DNA from: Oscillospiraceae bacterium
GTDB taxonomy: Bacteria > Bacillota > Clostridia > Oscillospirales > SIG627
NCBI GenBank assembly: GCA_015063605.1
Contig: SVTV01000007.1
Coordinates: forward strand, 1 to 64,000
Direction: 5' to 3'
DNA: 64,000 nt
Of the stretch, positions 50,330-62,944 are shown piece by piece. The notes beneath the pieces were generated by a model. That model was not told the DNA's origin. It worked only from the letters and a program-made list of their open reading frames with translations, and made no database searches. The translations under genes and the position numbers were made by a program. Position 1 is the first letter of the stretch. Each line of letters opens with the position of its first letter.

Positions 50330-51274
50330 ATGAAAAAGTTTATAAGGACGGATCTTGCCGCCGAGGTAAGAGAATCGGACCCGGAAAAATTCAATACGGA
50401 AGGCTCGAAGCATTTCGAATACGAAAACAAAAGTATAAAGGTATCCGAAACTCACATAGAAAGTGACGAAGCCGCCGAAACAACGGGCCAAGCCAGAGGC
50501 ATATACATCACAGCAGATATCGGAAGGATATGGCTTGACGGCTCGGAAATATTCAAGGAAAAGGTATACGCACTTGCCGATATCCTCAGAAGGCTTACCG
50601 ACACAACCCTCCCGCAAGTCTCCTCCCTTCTCGTCGCAGGTCTCGGAAACCGCTCCATAACGGCGGATTCCATAGGTCCGAAATGCATTGAAAACATCAT
50701 AGTTACACGCCACATCAAAAATGAGCAGCCTCTTATATACGAAAACCTCGGATTGTTCGATATCTCCGCGATCTCCCCGGGAGTGTTGGGGCAGACGGGA
50801 ATAGAAAGTGCAGACATTCTTAAAAGCATCGTAAATCAGATAAGCCCTGATCTTCTTATCGTTATCGATGCTCTTGCTTCAAGAAAGCTTGAGAGACTCG
50901 TTACCACGGTTCAATTGTCAACTGCGGGGATCTCACCCGGAAGCGGTGTTGGAAACAGAAGATATGCTCTCAACGAAGAAACTTTGGGATGTCCCGTTAT
51001 CGCCATAGGTATACCGACGGTCGTCGATGTGGCTACTCTTGCATTTGATGCTGTAAGCGGATATACTTCATCCGAGAACGAAGTTGTATTTGACGAGGAA
51101 AAATACGAAAGTATAAAAGAGCATCTTTGCGCTAACGATCTGAATTTTTTTGTTTCGCCCAAAGAAAGCGACACGATAATGAAAAAGGCGGCGGAGCTTA
51201 TAGGTTATTCCGTAAATCTTTGCTTTAATAAGGATCTGGAATACGAAGAAATGCTTTCCCTTGCCAACGCATGA
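50330..51274 (+). CDS. gpr: Germination protease GPR
   Basis: A 314-residue spore endopeptidase that degrades small acid-soluble proteins when spores germinate. It is made as a zymogen; the N-terminal IRTDLAAEVRE resembles the propeptide/processing region (RTDLAVEA in Bacillus). The catalytic-type Asp regions are seen in VAGLGNRSITADSIGP and LLIVIDALASRKLERL, and SGVGNRR is also family-typical. ATG 50330 has CGAAAGG 13 nt upstream; the frame is open further up. Followed after 27 nt by spoIIP, as in Bacillus, which is strong evidence that the organism forms spores. Confidence 0.95.
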   Translation: MKKFIRTDLAAEVRESDPEKFNTEGSKHFEYENKSIKVSETHIESDEAAETTGQARGIYITADIGRIWLDGSEIFKEKVYALADILRRLTDTTLPQVSSLLVAGLGNRSITADSIGPKCIENIIVTRHIKNEQPLIYENLGLFDISAISPGVLGQTGIESADILKSIVNQISPDLLIVIDALASRKLERLVTTVQLSTAGISPGSGVGNRRYALNEETLGCPVIAIGIPTVVDVATLAFDAVSGYTSSENEVVFDEEKYESIKEHLCANDLNFFVSPKESDTIMKKAAELIGYSVNLCFNKDLEYEEMLSLANA

Positions 51275-51301
51275 TAAGGAATAAATAAAGAGTGGAATAC
51301 T

Positions 51302-52591
51302 ATGAACACAAATAAAAAGCGGCATCATTCGCTGATGCTCAGATACAGATTGACAAGGCTTATCATTCCCGTCAGAACATTTCTTCTTTTCTTCTCTCTT
51401 CCCCTTATATCGTTTATTCTGATCTTTATTTTTCTCAAAAAGGGTATATTTCCGCAACGGGACATGAACGGTAAATCGGAGCTTACGAAGGAAAGCCACG
51501 TATCTCTCGAAGAAAGCTTCTCCCTTTTTTTGCCCGAATTGTTCATTCTGAGCGCAAACAACGGAAGAGAGAGTCATGAGGATAAAGGTATTGTTCTTTC
51601 TCCCATCGGGATCTATCTTCCGCATCATTCATTAAGCGGAATAGCAAACGGCGTTTTCGACATGATGGACACCCACAATGCCGAATCATTATTTTTGGGA
51701 GAAGAAAGTCTTCGTTCGGAAAGCTCATTCACAGAGGAGAAGATAATCCTTCCCTCTGTTCTTCCCGAGGGCTACATACCCGTAATGCGTACCGATCTCG
51801 CCTACAAGACCTTCGACATCATAAATGATACAGATTACAAATTGGACAGAGCTAAGCTTGACAATGCGGAATATCCTTTTCTCGCACCTTCAAAAAACGG
51901 TCCCTCCGTGCTTATCGTCCACACCCATGCAACGGAAGCCTTTTACGAGGATGACAGCGAGGTATCCTATTTCAAAAAGACAAATCCATCCAACGATGAA
52001 AAGATCGCAGGCTACTATCTGAAGGACTCTGCTGCGCCCAGAAGCTCCGATACCTCCGAAAACATGGTGAGAGTGGGCGAGATCTTCGCCGCAACGCTGG
52101 AGTCTTTGGGAATATCCGTTATACACGATAAGACGCTTCACGACCTTAACAATTACAACGGAGCATATCAATCGACATATAAGACCGTCTCGAAGTATAT
52201 CGAAAAGTATCCTACCGTACAATACATACTCGATATTCACCGTGACTCCCTCATAAAATCGGACGGAACCAAATTGGCTCCGACCACCGTGATAGACGGG
52301 AAGCCTGCGGCTCAGGTCATGCTCGTTGTGGGAAGTGACGGAAGCGGATACTATCATCCCAATTGGAGATCGAATCTCAGTCTTGCATTGAGATACAGAA
52401 GTTACCTCGGAAAGGTATCGGATGAATTTGTACGCCCCATATATCTGCGTACGGGAAGATTCAATCAGCAGGTCTCTGTAGGAAGCATGCTTCTTGAGAT
52501 AGGATCATGCGGTTCGACCCTTGAAGAGGCAGAAAACGCCGCCGTATACGCCGCCCGTGCTCTTGCCGACATGATATATTCCAATACGTAA
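51302..52591 (+). CDS. spoIIP: Stage II sporulation protein SpoIIP
   Basis: A 429-residue membrane-anchored peptidoglycan hydrolase (amidase and endopeptidase) that, with SpoIID and SpoIIM, drives engulfment of the forespore. Basic N-terminus, membrane helix (about 27-46), then the SpoIIP domain with SVLIVHTHATEAF (zinc ligand region), YILDIHRDS, and MLLEIGSCGSTLEEA near the C-terminus. Length close to Bacillus SpoIIP. Transcribed with gpr. Confidence 0.94.
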   Translation: MNTNKKRHHSLMLRYRLTRLIIPVRTFLLFFSLPLISFILIFIFLKKGIFPQRDMNGKSELTKESHVSLEESFSLFLPELFILSANNGRESHEDKGIVLSPIGIYLPHHSLSGIANGVFDMMDTHNAESLFLGEESLRSESSFTEEKIILPSVLPEGYIPVMRTDLAYKTFDIINDTDYKLDRAKLDNAEYPFLAPSKNGPSVLIVHTHATEAFYEDDSEVSYFKKTNPSNDEKIAGYYLKDSAAPRSSDTSENMVRVGEIFAATLESLGISVIHDKTLHDLNNYNGAYQSTYKTVSKYIEKYPTVQYILDIHRDSLIKSDGTKLAPTTVIDGKPAAQVMLVVGSDGSGYYHPNWRSNLSLALRYRSYLGKVSDEFVRPIYLRTGRFNQQVSVGSMLLEIGSCGSTLEEAENAAVYAARALADMIYSNT

Positions 52592-52596
52592 AAACA

Positions 52597-52629
52597 GCCC
52601 GTATCCGAGCATAAGATCGGAATACGGGC
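52597..52629. terminator. Convergent terminator after spoIIP
   Basis: GCCCGTATCCGA (52597-52608) pairs with TCGGAATACGGGC (52617-52629) with one bulged A and an 8-nt loop, followed on the plus strand by ATATTTTC. It also lies just past the stop of the converging membrane-protein gene. Confidence 0.75.
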
Positions 52630-52648
52630 ATATTTTCATAATCGCATT

Positions 52649-54481
52649 TTAGATCACACTTTTATTTTCGGTATTACGCTCTCTGAAAAACCATATTCCC
52701 AAAAGCATGAAATCAGCGTATATATACGGCAGGGCATAGCGAACGCCGTTAACAGTAAAAGTAGGAGAGAAAACACAACCCACAGCGCTTATAAACGATG
52801 GGATAAGCAAAAGGAGCAGTTTTTTATCCTTTCTGCGTACAGCACTGACGAAAAGATATATCACTATCCAGAAATGTGCTCCCACACTGCCTATAAGCAT
52901 TAAAACGGGAAGAGATTCAAATAAAGCCACATAATCGAAAAGATCGTTTTTCGCTTTCGAGAGCTCTTCGGGTACATCGAACATCAATTCGTGCATATTC
53001 CATGTATGGCTGTAGAAGATCAAATTGCGGGCATTGGGATAATAAAATCCTATCGTATTATTGAGTGTCGCATCGAAATATACAAGGGGATGACGAAGAA
53101 ATTGCGAAAACCATGCTCTGAAATAAGGTATAAGATCCTCAGACTCGCCGTGAAACGAATTTTTAACGGGATCGCTGAGATTCGGATCGTAAATGGAGGC
53201 AAGGTTTTCGTAATCCAATACGGCGGCTATAGCACGGGCTTCATCATCTGTCACATCATCGGGATATTCCCTGAGATACCGTGCCGTCTGCTGAAAAGGA
53301 AGTGAAAAGGATTCTCCCTTTGGCGCGGAGGGAATGTTAAGTCCCGGAAGTATCACGGAAGTATAAACAGAATTACACAATACAGCTGCGCACAAAAGCA
53401 ACGCCACGGATATTCTGTTGATGTCCGCTTTACGTGTCTTTGCGTATCTTATTACCGTTACAACCGCGAAAACGACTGTAAAGGGCGCAAGATAAAGGAT
53501 ACCGTTATTTCTGAACAAGCACATGAGTACGGCAGACAAGAATGTACATATCTTATGATAAGCACTTGTGTTTCCAAGAAGTATCTCCTCAGCCATCAGA
53601 GCAATAAAAAGTGCTGTCATTGCGGAAAACATCGCATCCTTGATGGCGGCGGTAACATATGAAACAAATATTGGTGATACAGCGTATATCAATACCGAAA
53701 TAACACGCCATTTTTCAGATACTCCCATCCGCTTCATTACCGAAACGGTATACGCAAATACCGCAGAGCAGAGGAGGGACTGAACAGTAACAAGAATACA
53801 AAGTCCGACTTCGTAAGAATCGAACAGGTTTTTACCGAGCCAAACAAAAAAGCCCATAAACGCCGACGAAAAAGGCGGTGAATACGCCGTCATTTCCGTC
53901 ATGCCCAAAAACTGCTCTATCTGATAATATGCATCAAATTCCATTCCCGCGGGATAGCGTACAACTATGTAAGGAATACATCCCAAGAATATAACAGTCC
54001 ATGAAACAATAAATGAGTGACGCGAAAGAAAGGCAGGCAATTTAAATTCCCATGAATTAAAGCGCTTCACGATCCTTCTCAAAAAGGAGAGAACAAACAG
54101 CATCCCCAAAGCCGTACCGATAAAAGCCGAAACAGAAAGAATAACGCTTACATGATGGCTGTGAAGGATGTCTCTTGAATTCGTTTTGTAAAAGCTGTAT
54201 CCCAAAAGATACATAAACGAAAACAACAACGAAAAAACTATATCGGATCTTTTGATATCCTCCTTTGGAGTATGATAAGCAAGCACAAAAACAGCCGCAA
54301 GAAGGAGCGTCTGCACCGAATCGTAAGGAAACAGCACCGATATGATATTGCGATCTCCCCACTCACCGCTTACCGCGAAAATTTCGATATCCAAAAGTAT
54401 GTTACTGTCAAACACTCTGAAAGCCGCATATATAAAAAGAGCCGCAACAGCTGTAAAAATAAGGTGTTCCCGTTTTTTCAT
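52649..54481 (-). CDS. Polytopic membrane protein, DUF6020/GT-C-like
   Basis: A 610-residue protein with about 12-14 hydrophobic helices and a soluble segment (about 385-480). The segment VVRYPAGMEFDAYYQIEQFL and the following AYSPPFSSAFMGFF resemble the 'YPG..D...Q......Y..H.P' pattern of DUF6020 proteins, a GT-C-like group related to lipid-linked sugar transferases. Function and donor are unknown; a cell-surface glycan role is plausible. It lies 75 nt after a VTT protein gene on the same strand. Confidence 0.7.
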   Translation of the reverse strand: MKKREHLIFTAVAALFIYAAFRVFDSNILLDIEIFAVSGEWGDRNIISVLFPYDSVQTLLLAAVFVLAYHTPKEDIKRSDIVFSLLFSFMYLLGYSFYKTNSRDILHSHHVSVILSVSAFIGTALGMLFVLSFLRRIVKRFNSWEFKLPAFLSRHSFIVSWTVIFLGCIPYIVVRYPAGMEFDAYYQIEQFLGMTEMTAYSPPFSSAFMGFFVWLGKNLFDSYEVGLCILVTVQSLLCSAVFAYTVSVMKRMGVSEKWRVISVLIYAVSPIFVSYVTAAIKDAMFSAMTALFIALMAEEILLGNTSAYHKICTFLSAVLMCLFRNNGILYLAPFTVVFAVVTVIRYAKTRKADINRISVALLLCAAVLCNSVYTSVILPGLNIPSAPKGESFSLPFQQTARYLREYPDDVTDDEARAIAAVLDYENLASIYDPNLSDPVKNSFHGESEDLIPYFRAWFSQFLRHPLVYFDATLNNTIGFYYPNARNLIFYSHTWNMHELMFDVPEELSKAKNDLFDYVALFESLPVLMLIGSVGAHFWIVIYLFVSAVRRKDKKLLLLLIPSFISAVGCVFSPTFTVNGVRYALPYIYADFMLLGIWFFRERNTENKSVI

Positions 54482-54556
54482 GCAGAGCTTTCCTCCTTGA
54501 TCGATCTAAAATAACAGGGTTGCCGCCATATATCCTGCAAGACAACCCCTTGATTT

Positions 54557-55264
54557 TTATTTTCTTTCGAGACGGTTCATTATCTTCTCGCTCAAAAAAT
54601 AGCCCGCAGCGGCGATAATACCGCACACGGCGAATATAAGCACCGCCGCAAGGATATTACCGTCCATCGCATACGACGCCGCTATAGTGGACGACAGAAC
54701 AGACGGAATCCGTGCCGTCAGCGTTATGATAAGAAATCTCGGAAGGGATATTCCGAAAAACGGTGCCGCATATGTCAATATATCCTTCGGTATGCCGGGG
54801 ATAAAGAACAGCCAGAAAATAATGCTGTCTCTTCTTTTGTGCTCCCCGTATTTCTCGAAGCGCTTCATCTTCTCTTCTCCGAGGGCAGCGTAAACCAGGG
54901 GTCTTCCCAATTTTCTCGTAACGAAGAAGATAACCGAGGTGGCAAGAGCAACACCCAGCATAGAAAGGAGGAATCCGAAAAACGCTCCGAATACCACTCC
55001 CGCCGCTATCTCCACAAACTCTCCCGGTATAACGGCGACAACTATCTGAAGGATCTGTATTCCGAGAAATATAAATATTCCCGCAAAAAGATTCTCACTG
55101 ATATAGTCTGTAAACAAAGAGGGCTCTTCGGAATAGATGCTTATAAGCGGCATAAGCTTTACAGCTATGAATACGCATACTGCCAGAAACAGGACAAGTG
55201 CCGCAATATTCATTATAAGCATCACTCTTTTTGCTTTTTTGTTTGTTTTTTCTTTTTCAACCAT
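54557..55264 (-). CDS. TVP38/TMEM64 (VTT-domain) membrane protein
   Basis: A 235-residue membrane protein with a basic start, first helix at about 14-36, and the VTT core: VVAVIPGEFVEIAAGVVFGA, a re-entrant loop, FWLFFIPGIPKDILTYAAPF, then SLPRFLIITLTARIPSVL. VTT/DedA proteins include lipid scramblases and undecaprenyl-phosphate flippases. Starts 18 nt after the sortase stop, so probably one transcript with it. Confidence 0.9.
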   Translation of the reverse strand: MVEKEKTNKKAKRVMLIMNIAALVLFLAVCVFIAVKLMPLISIYSEEPSLFTDYISENLFAGIFIFLGIQILQIVVAVIPGEFVEIAAGVVFGAFFGFLLSMLGVALATSVIFFVTRKLGRPLVYAALGEEKMKRFEKYGEHKRRDSIIFWLFFIPGIPKDILTYAAPFFGISLPRFLIITLTARIPSVLSSTIAASYAMDGNILAAVLIFAVCGIIAAAGYFLSEKIMNRLERK

Positions 55265-55282
55265 TGTAAAATGCCTTCGGCT

Positions 55283-56377
55283 TTACTCTTTTCCTATAAG
55301 CACGGCGTGGACTACGAATCGGTAATCGCTGGAAACAGTAGCATTGACGCAGGTACTTAGAGTCAATACCTGATCGGTGGGCTTAAGAACGATATCCGTT
55401 TTGTATTTTGACATATTCTGCAAGCCGAGAATAAAATCATAGTAATCGTTTACGCTGTTGAACTCTGTCCTGAAATAATAGAGAGTCTCATGGGGAACGT
55501 GAACGGAAAACATTTTATATACAAATGTTCCTTCATCGGTCATTATCTTTACGATACCGTCCTTGAAAAGCTTCTCATTGTCATAATTATGAAGCTGTGC
55601 CAGCATCGAGCCGTCTCTCATATTATGGCCGTATATAACGGTATGCCAGTTTTTGGACAGCTTTTTATTATTGGTGTAATCCATAAAAATGGATCCGCCG
55701 GGATTATAGTCCCCGATGTAATTGAATTTCAGATAATGATCGTTGTCCGTACCTCTGAGAACGGGGTAATTGATCTTCGTACCGTCTATCTTTATCCAGC
55801 CGAATATATCCTTATTAATTGCCTTAAGCTTCTCGAATTTAGCATACAGAAGCTTTTGTTCATCGGTAAGAACAACCTTTGTCTCGTCTATAACGGGAGC
55901 TTGTGCGCCGCCCAAGGAATCAAGGACTGTATTGGAGGATACGTTGGGAACGGATTGGTCGAGATACTGAAGGACAAATCTGTTGTCGCTCTCGAATATT
56001 TCGGCTATCTCGCCGTAATCCTGCTCACCCTTTATATAATAATAGAATCTTTCCGCAAGCATATATGCGGAATAGCAGAACACAGCCAGACAAATAAAGA
56101 GAGCAAAGCTTCTCACCACATCAGAAGTATCCTTTTTCGGCTTCGGACACAGGTCGGCAATATCCTCGGCTTTGAGAGAGCGCAGAGATTCATCAAACGC
56201 ATACGTGTTGCGTTCGGATCTGCTTATTTCCTCTTCCGCCGCTCCTGCTTCTCTTCTCTTGCGTGCCGGCGTGGAATAGACAGCGGAGGAATTTTCGGTG
56301 ATGCCCGATAATTCCTTCAAAACCTTTTCACTGTCATAGGACTTTTTTATCAAACTTCGTCTTGGAGTTCGTTTCAT
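55283..56377 (-). CDS. Class B sortase
   Basis: A 364-residue transpeptidase for covalent attachment of surface proteins. A long cytoplasmic, charged tail (1-88) precedes one membrane helix (90-110); the catalytic domain holds His 251 (VIYGHNM), Cys 343 (TLSTCVN) and Arg 353 (DYRFVVHAVL), the complete triad. FGWIKIDGTKINYPVLRG is typical of class B. The extended cytoplasmic tail is unusual for sortase B. No gene with an NPQTN- or LPXTG-like signal lies nearby, so the substrates are elsewhere. Preceded by a HAD phosphatase and followed by a VTT protein. Confidence 0.93.
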   Translation of the reverse strand: MKRTPRRSLIKKSYDSEKVLKELSGITENSSAVYSTPARKRREAGAAEEEISRSERNTYAFDESLRSLKAEDIADLCPKPKKDTSDVVRSFALFICLAVFCYSAYMLAERFYYYIKGEQDYGEIAEIFESDNRFVLQYLDQSVPNVSSNTVLDSLGGAQAPVIDETKVVLTDEQKLLYAKFEKLKAINKDIFGWIKIDGTKINYPVLRGTDNDHYLKFNYIGDYNPGGSIFMDYTNNKKLSKNWHTVIYGHNMRDGSMLAQLHNYDNEKLFKDGIVKIMTDEGTFVYKMFSVHVPHETLYYFRTEFNSVNDYYDFILGLQNMSKYKTDIVLKPTDQVLTLSTCVNATVSSDYRFVVHAVLIGKE

Positions 56378-56420
56378 ATAAAAACCTTTTTCAAATCTGA
56401 TTTAAAATATATACCCTTTA

Positions 56421-57224
56421 TTACGCTTTTGCGATCTTCGGTATCTCTCCTACCCCTTCCAGCACGTATGAGGGCTGATAAGGGAATGTAATAAGCTCTT
56501 CCTGAGATGTAACACCTGAGAGAACAAGAATGGTATCAAGCTCTGTCTGAACGCCTGCGATTATATCGGTATCCATTCTGTCTCCGATTATTACGGAATC
56601 CTCGCGGAGGCATCCAAGCTTCTTCAAAGCGTGGCGCATGATGAGAGGATTGGGCTTTCCTATAAAGTAAGCGCTTCTTCCCGTTGCCAATTCAATGGGA
56701 GAGATGAGAGCACGGCATGCGGGTATTATGCCGTTGGTTGAGGGACCCGTAAGGTCTGTATTTGTTCCTATAAGCTTAGCGCCCTTTCTGACAAGCTTTA
56801 CGGCGTGCTCTATCTTTTCATAATTGTATGAGCGTGTCTCACCGACTATAACGTAATCGGGGTTATAATCGTTCATGCTTATTCCGGCTTCGTACAAAGC
56901 ATATACGAGACCGGGCTCTCCTATTACGTATGCACTTCCTCCGGGGCACTGGCTGGAAAGGAAGGATGCCGTTGCGAGAGCGCTTGTATAGAAATGTTCG
57001 GGAGATACATCAAGTCCCATTCTTTCAAGCTTTCTGGAAAGCTCAACGGGTGCTCTTTCACTGCTGTTGGTCAGGAAGAGAAAATTCTTATTGTTTTCTC
57101 TGAGCCAATTCACAAACTCGGGAACGCCTTCAAGAAGCTTATCTCCGTGATATATAACACCGTCCATATCGCATATAAAGCCTTTTTTGGCTGCAAGTAC
57201 TTCTTTAAGATCTCTTTTAGTCAT
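56421..57224 (-). CDS. HAD-superfamily phosphatase, subclass IIA (NagD/AraL type)
   Basis: A 267-residue phosphatase. Motif I is FICDMDGVIYHG (nucleophile Asp and the acid Asp), motif II FLTNSS, the IIA cap lies between, motif III region GKPNPLIMRHAL and motif IV IIGDRMDTDI. Family members dephosphorylate nucleotides or sugar phosphates as house-cleaning enzymes. ATG 57222-57224 is chosen because CGAAAGG lies 14 nt upstream; an ATG four codons earlier would sit on it. Confidence 0.92.
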   Translation of the reverse strand: MTKRDLKEVLAAKKGFICDMDGVIYHGDKLLEGVPEFVNWLRENNKNFLFLTNSSERAPVELSRKLERMGLDVSPEHFYTSALATASFLSSQCPGGSAYVIGEPGLVYALYEAGISMNDYNPDYVIVGETRSYNYEKIEHAVKLVRKGAKLIGTNTDLTGPSTNGIIPACRALISPIELATGRSAYFIGKPNPLIMRHALKKLGCLREDSVIIGDRMDTDIIAGVQTELDTILVLSGVTSQEELITFPYQPSYVLEGVGEIPKIAKA

Positions 57225-57493
57225 AATATCTATCATATCCTTTCGTCCGCATTTTCTTGCGGTTTACATTATATATATCCGAAAAATCGGTTATTTCTCT
57301 ATTCTTTGAGGTAATTATTTTACTCCACCATTACTATAACATATTTTTGAGAGAAATTCAATAGAAAATTTTATTCTATTGGTATTTTCATTTAGAGTTT
57401 TATATGTTATAATATAAAATACGAATAAAATACAAAGTAAAAGCACTTTTATATTCCGCAGAAAAGAAGTATGCGAAAGGTACGGTAAAAAAT

Positions 57494-58576
57494 ATGTCCA
57501 ACTCAAATTTCATCAAAAGCAACGATCTCATAGATTTCAACCAGCTCTCAAGGGAGGATTGGGATTCTCTCTATTCTCTCGCCTCAGATATTTACGCACA
57601 TCCCGCAGATTATGCAGATGCGTGCAAAGGCAAGCTTCTCGGAACACTGTTTTATGAACCGAGTACCAGAACACAGCTTTCTTTTCAAGCCGCAATGCTC
57701 AGACTCGGCGGTCAGGTTATAGGCTTCTCCGATCCCTCCCGCTCCTCCGTATCAAAGGGTGAAACCCTTGCAGACACCATAAAGATAGTTTCGGGCTACT
57801 GCGATGTAATAGCAATGCGTACGGCAGTCGAGGGAAGCGCTCTTGCGGCATCTCTCTATTCCCTCTGTCCCATCATAAATGCGGGAGACGGCGGTCATTT
57901 CCATCCGACGCAGACTCTCACCGACCTTTTCACGATACGTAAGCTTAAGGGAAAGACAGAAGGACTCTCCATAGGTATATGCGGCGACCTTCTCAACGGA
58001 AGAACGGTACACTCTCTTGCCGGTGCTCTTTCGGGATATCACGGAAATACGATATATCTCATATCCACAAACGAGCTTAAGATACCCGTATGGTCATTAA
58101 AGCAGCTCCTTGACAGCGGAAACCGTGTCATAGAGCTTTCCTCCCTTGAGGAATGTCTTCCCGAACTTGACGTTCTTTACATGACAAGAATACAGAGAGA
58201 GCGCTTTGCTTCCGAAGCCGCTTACAAGGAACAGGCAAGCATATACAGACTCGATACGGAAAAATTAAAGTCCGCAAAAAAAGATCTGATAATCATGCAT
58301 CCCCTGCCCAAGGTAGACGAGATAACTCCCGATGTTGATGACGATATAAGAGCCGTTTACTTCTATCAGGCACGTCTCGGAATGTATATCAGAATGGCGC
58401 TTATAATAAAGCTTACGGAAAAGGAATACGTTCCCAAATCCTTCACTCCTCACGAGGACGGTCACAGATGCACAAATCCCAAGTGTGTGATCACATCCGA
58501 GCCTTACCTTCCCTCACTCATAAAGACCGACGGAACGGCTCTCTCATGTGCTTACTGTGACAAGAACGTCAAATGA
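57494..58576 (+). CDS. pyrB: Aspartate carbamoyltransferase with C-terminal PyrI-like zinc domain
   Basis: A 360-residue enzyme of pyrimidine synthesis joining carbamoyl phosphate and aspartate. Catalytic features: FYEPSTRTQLSFQAAM (STRT phosphate loop), SSVSKGETLADT (80s loop with Lys), HPTQTLTDLFT, and HPLPKVDEI. The catalytic part ends near residue 312. The rest, from HRCTNPKC to CAYCDK, has four cysteines (326, 331, 352, 355; Cx4C and Cx2C) matching the zinc domain of the regulatory chain PyrI (CPNSNC...CKYC in E. coli). The nucleotide-binding allosteric domain of PyrI is absent. So the chain carries its own zinc clamp. No pyrI lies next to it. CGAAAGG lies 13 nt before ATG. Confidence 0.93.
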   Translation: MSNSNFIKSNDLIDFNQLSREDWDSLYSLASDIYAHPADYADACKGKLLGTLFYEPSTRTQLSFQAAMLRLGGQVIGFSDPSRSSVSKGETLADTIKIVSGYCDVIAMRTAVEGSALAASLYSLCPIINAGDGGHFHPTQTLTDLFTIRKLKGKTEGLSIGICGDLLNGRTVHSLAGALSGYHGNTIYLISTNELKIPVWSLKQLLDSGNRVIELSSLEECLPELDVLYMTRIQRERFASEAAYKEQASIYRLDTEKLKSAKKDLIIMHPLPKVDEITPDVDDDIRAVYFYQARLGMYIRMALIIKLTEKEYVPKSFTPHEDGHRCTNPKCVITSEPYLPSLIKTDGTALSCAYCDKNVK

Positions 58577-58630
58577 TGGCAGGCTTGATTTTTCCGCCCA
58601 TAAGTTGTTACGAAAGGCACGGTCATAAAT

Positions 58631-59625
58631 ATGCCATTTAAATTAAAACCCTTCCGCCCTGCGGATACTCTTTACATCCCGTCGGAGATATGCCGTTTTT
58701 TACCTGCGGCAAATCCCGCCGATGTAAAATTCATACTGTACCTTTACGATCATGCTGCGAAGGATCCGTCCTTTGAAGTGTTTGACGAGGATACTGTGCG
58801 CTCCCTCGGAATGCTTTCGGAAGCCTTCACCGATGAAGAGCTTCACCACGCCGTCATGTTCTGGCGTGCTGTCGGCGTGCTTGCGGAAAGCGACATATCG
58901 GTGCCCTCCTACAATATTCCCGTCCGTAATACAGAACCTGTTACCGCACCTTCAAAAAACACAGTTTTTGACAAAGAGAAAAAGCCGTCCTACACATCCT
59001 CACAGCTTGCAGATGCAGCTGAGATCCCCGCTTTTTCCGCACTTTTGGAATATACGGAGAAACGCTTGAACAAAATGCTCAATCCCTCCGAGCTTGCGGT
59101 GCTCTTTTCCTTTTACGATTATCTCGCACTGCCTCCCGAGGTCATAATGCTTGCAACCGAGCACTGCCTTTCCGAGGGAAAAAGGTCTCTGCGATACATA
59201 GAAAAGCTTCTTCTCGATTTCGTGGACAAGGATATAATAACATACGAAGCGGCGGAAGCGTACGTAAATCAGAGAAAACGGTATAAATCACTTGAAGGAC
59301 AGGTACGCTCCCTTTGCGGAATGGGCGACCGCTCTCTGACAAAGACAGAAAAAACGATAATAGGCGAATGGTCATCCGACTCCTCCTTCAATTTCGATCT
59401 TTTAAGGGAAGCATACGATATAACCATACGCACCATCAATAAACCGACTATCTCATACATCAATAAAATACTTATACGCTGGGCAAACGAAGGCATCGAT
59501 ACCGTGGAAAAGCTCCACCGGCAAAGCACCTCCGGAAATTCCGGAAACGGTTCTCCCGCAGGCGGTACGCTTCCCACATACGATCTTGACGATTTCTTCA
59601 AAGCCGCAGTTGAGAAGGAAAGAAA

Positions 59626-59629
<4 letters not shown>
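58631..59629 (+). CDS. DnaD-domain replication protein
   Basis: A 332-residue protein with an N-terminal winged-helix-like region (about 10-90) and two helical DnaD/DnaB_2 modules (about 120-205: ALLEYTEKRLNKMLNPSELA; about 235-300: LTKTEKTIIGEWSS, with PTISYINKILIRWANEG, the 'Y..IL..W...G' signature). In Firmicutes such proteins remodel oriC and help load the helicase. It overlaps the following ATPase gene by 4 nt (ATGA), as a primosome pair. CGAAAGG lies 13 nt upstream of ATG. Confidence 0.9.
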
Positions 59630-61056
<1,427 letters not shown>

Positions 61057-61058
<2 letters not shown>

Positions 61059-61118
61059 GTTTGCGGCTTGTCCGCAAAAGCAGGCGGACATTTTGCTGAC
61101 GCAAAAACGCACAAACTT
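61057..61118 (+). promoter_or_regulatory. Structured groES-groEL intergenic RNA
   Basis: Directly at the groES stop, AAGTTTG (61057-61063) can pair with CAAACTT (61112-61118). Within it, TTGCGG/CCGCAA (61061-61077) forms a tight hairpin competing with the outer stem, and AGCA/TGCT brackets a further GC segment. The 154-nt gap is long for a groES-groEL pair; there is no terminator T-run. Confidence 0.45.
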
Positions 61119-61209
61119 ACATCAGGCAATAAGACGAAGCTATGTTTGAAAATAAATTTTCAAACTCGTATTAAGCAGACAAAACCACATTATATTTACT
61201 AAGGAGTAA

Positions 61210-62853
<1,644 letters not shown>

Positions 62854-62884
62854 TAGCTGAATAACCCTTTGGCATAACAAATTC

Positions 62885-62923
62885 GGAGCTTGTCCCACAC
62901 AGGTGAGGCAAGCTCCTCTTTTT
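62885..62923 (+). terminator. Terminator of groESL
   Basis: GGAGCTTG (62885-62892) pairs with CAAGCTCC (62909-62916); the loop can form a small inner stem. TCTTTTT follows. Confidence 0.9.
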
Positions 62924-62944
62924 GACTTTTCATAGAATAATAAC

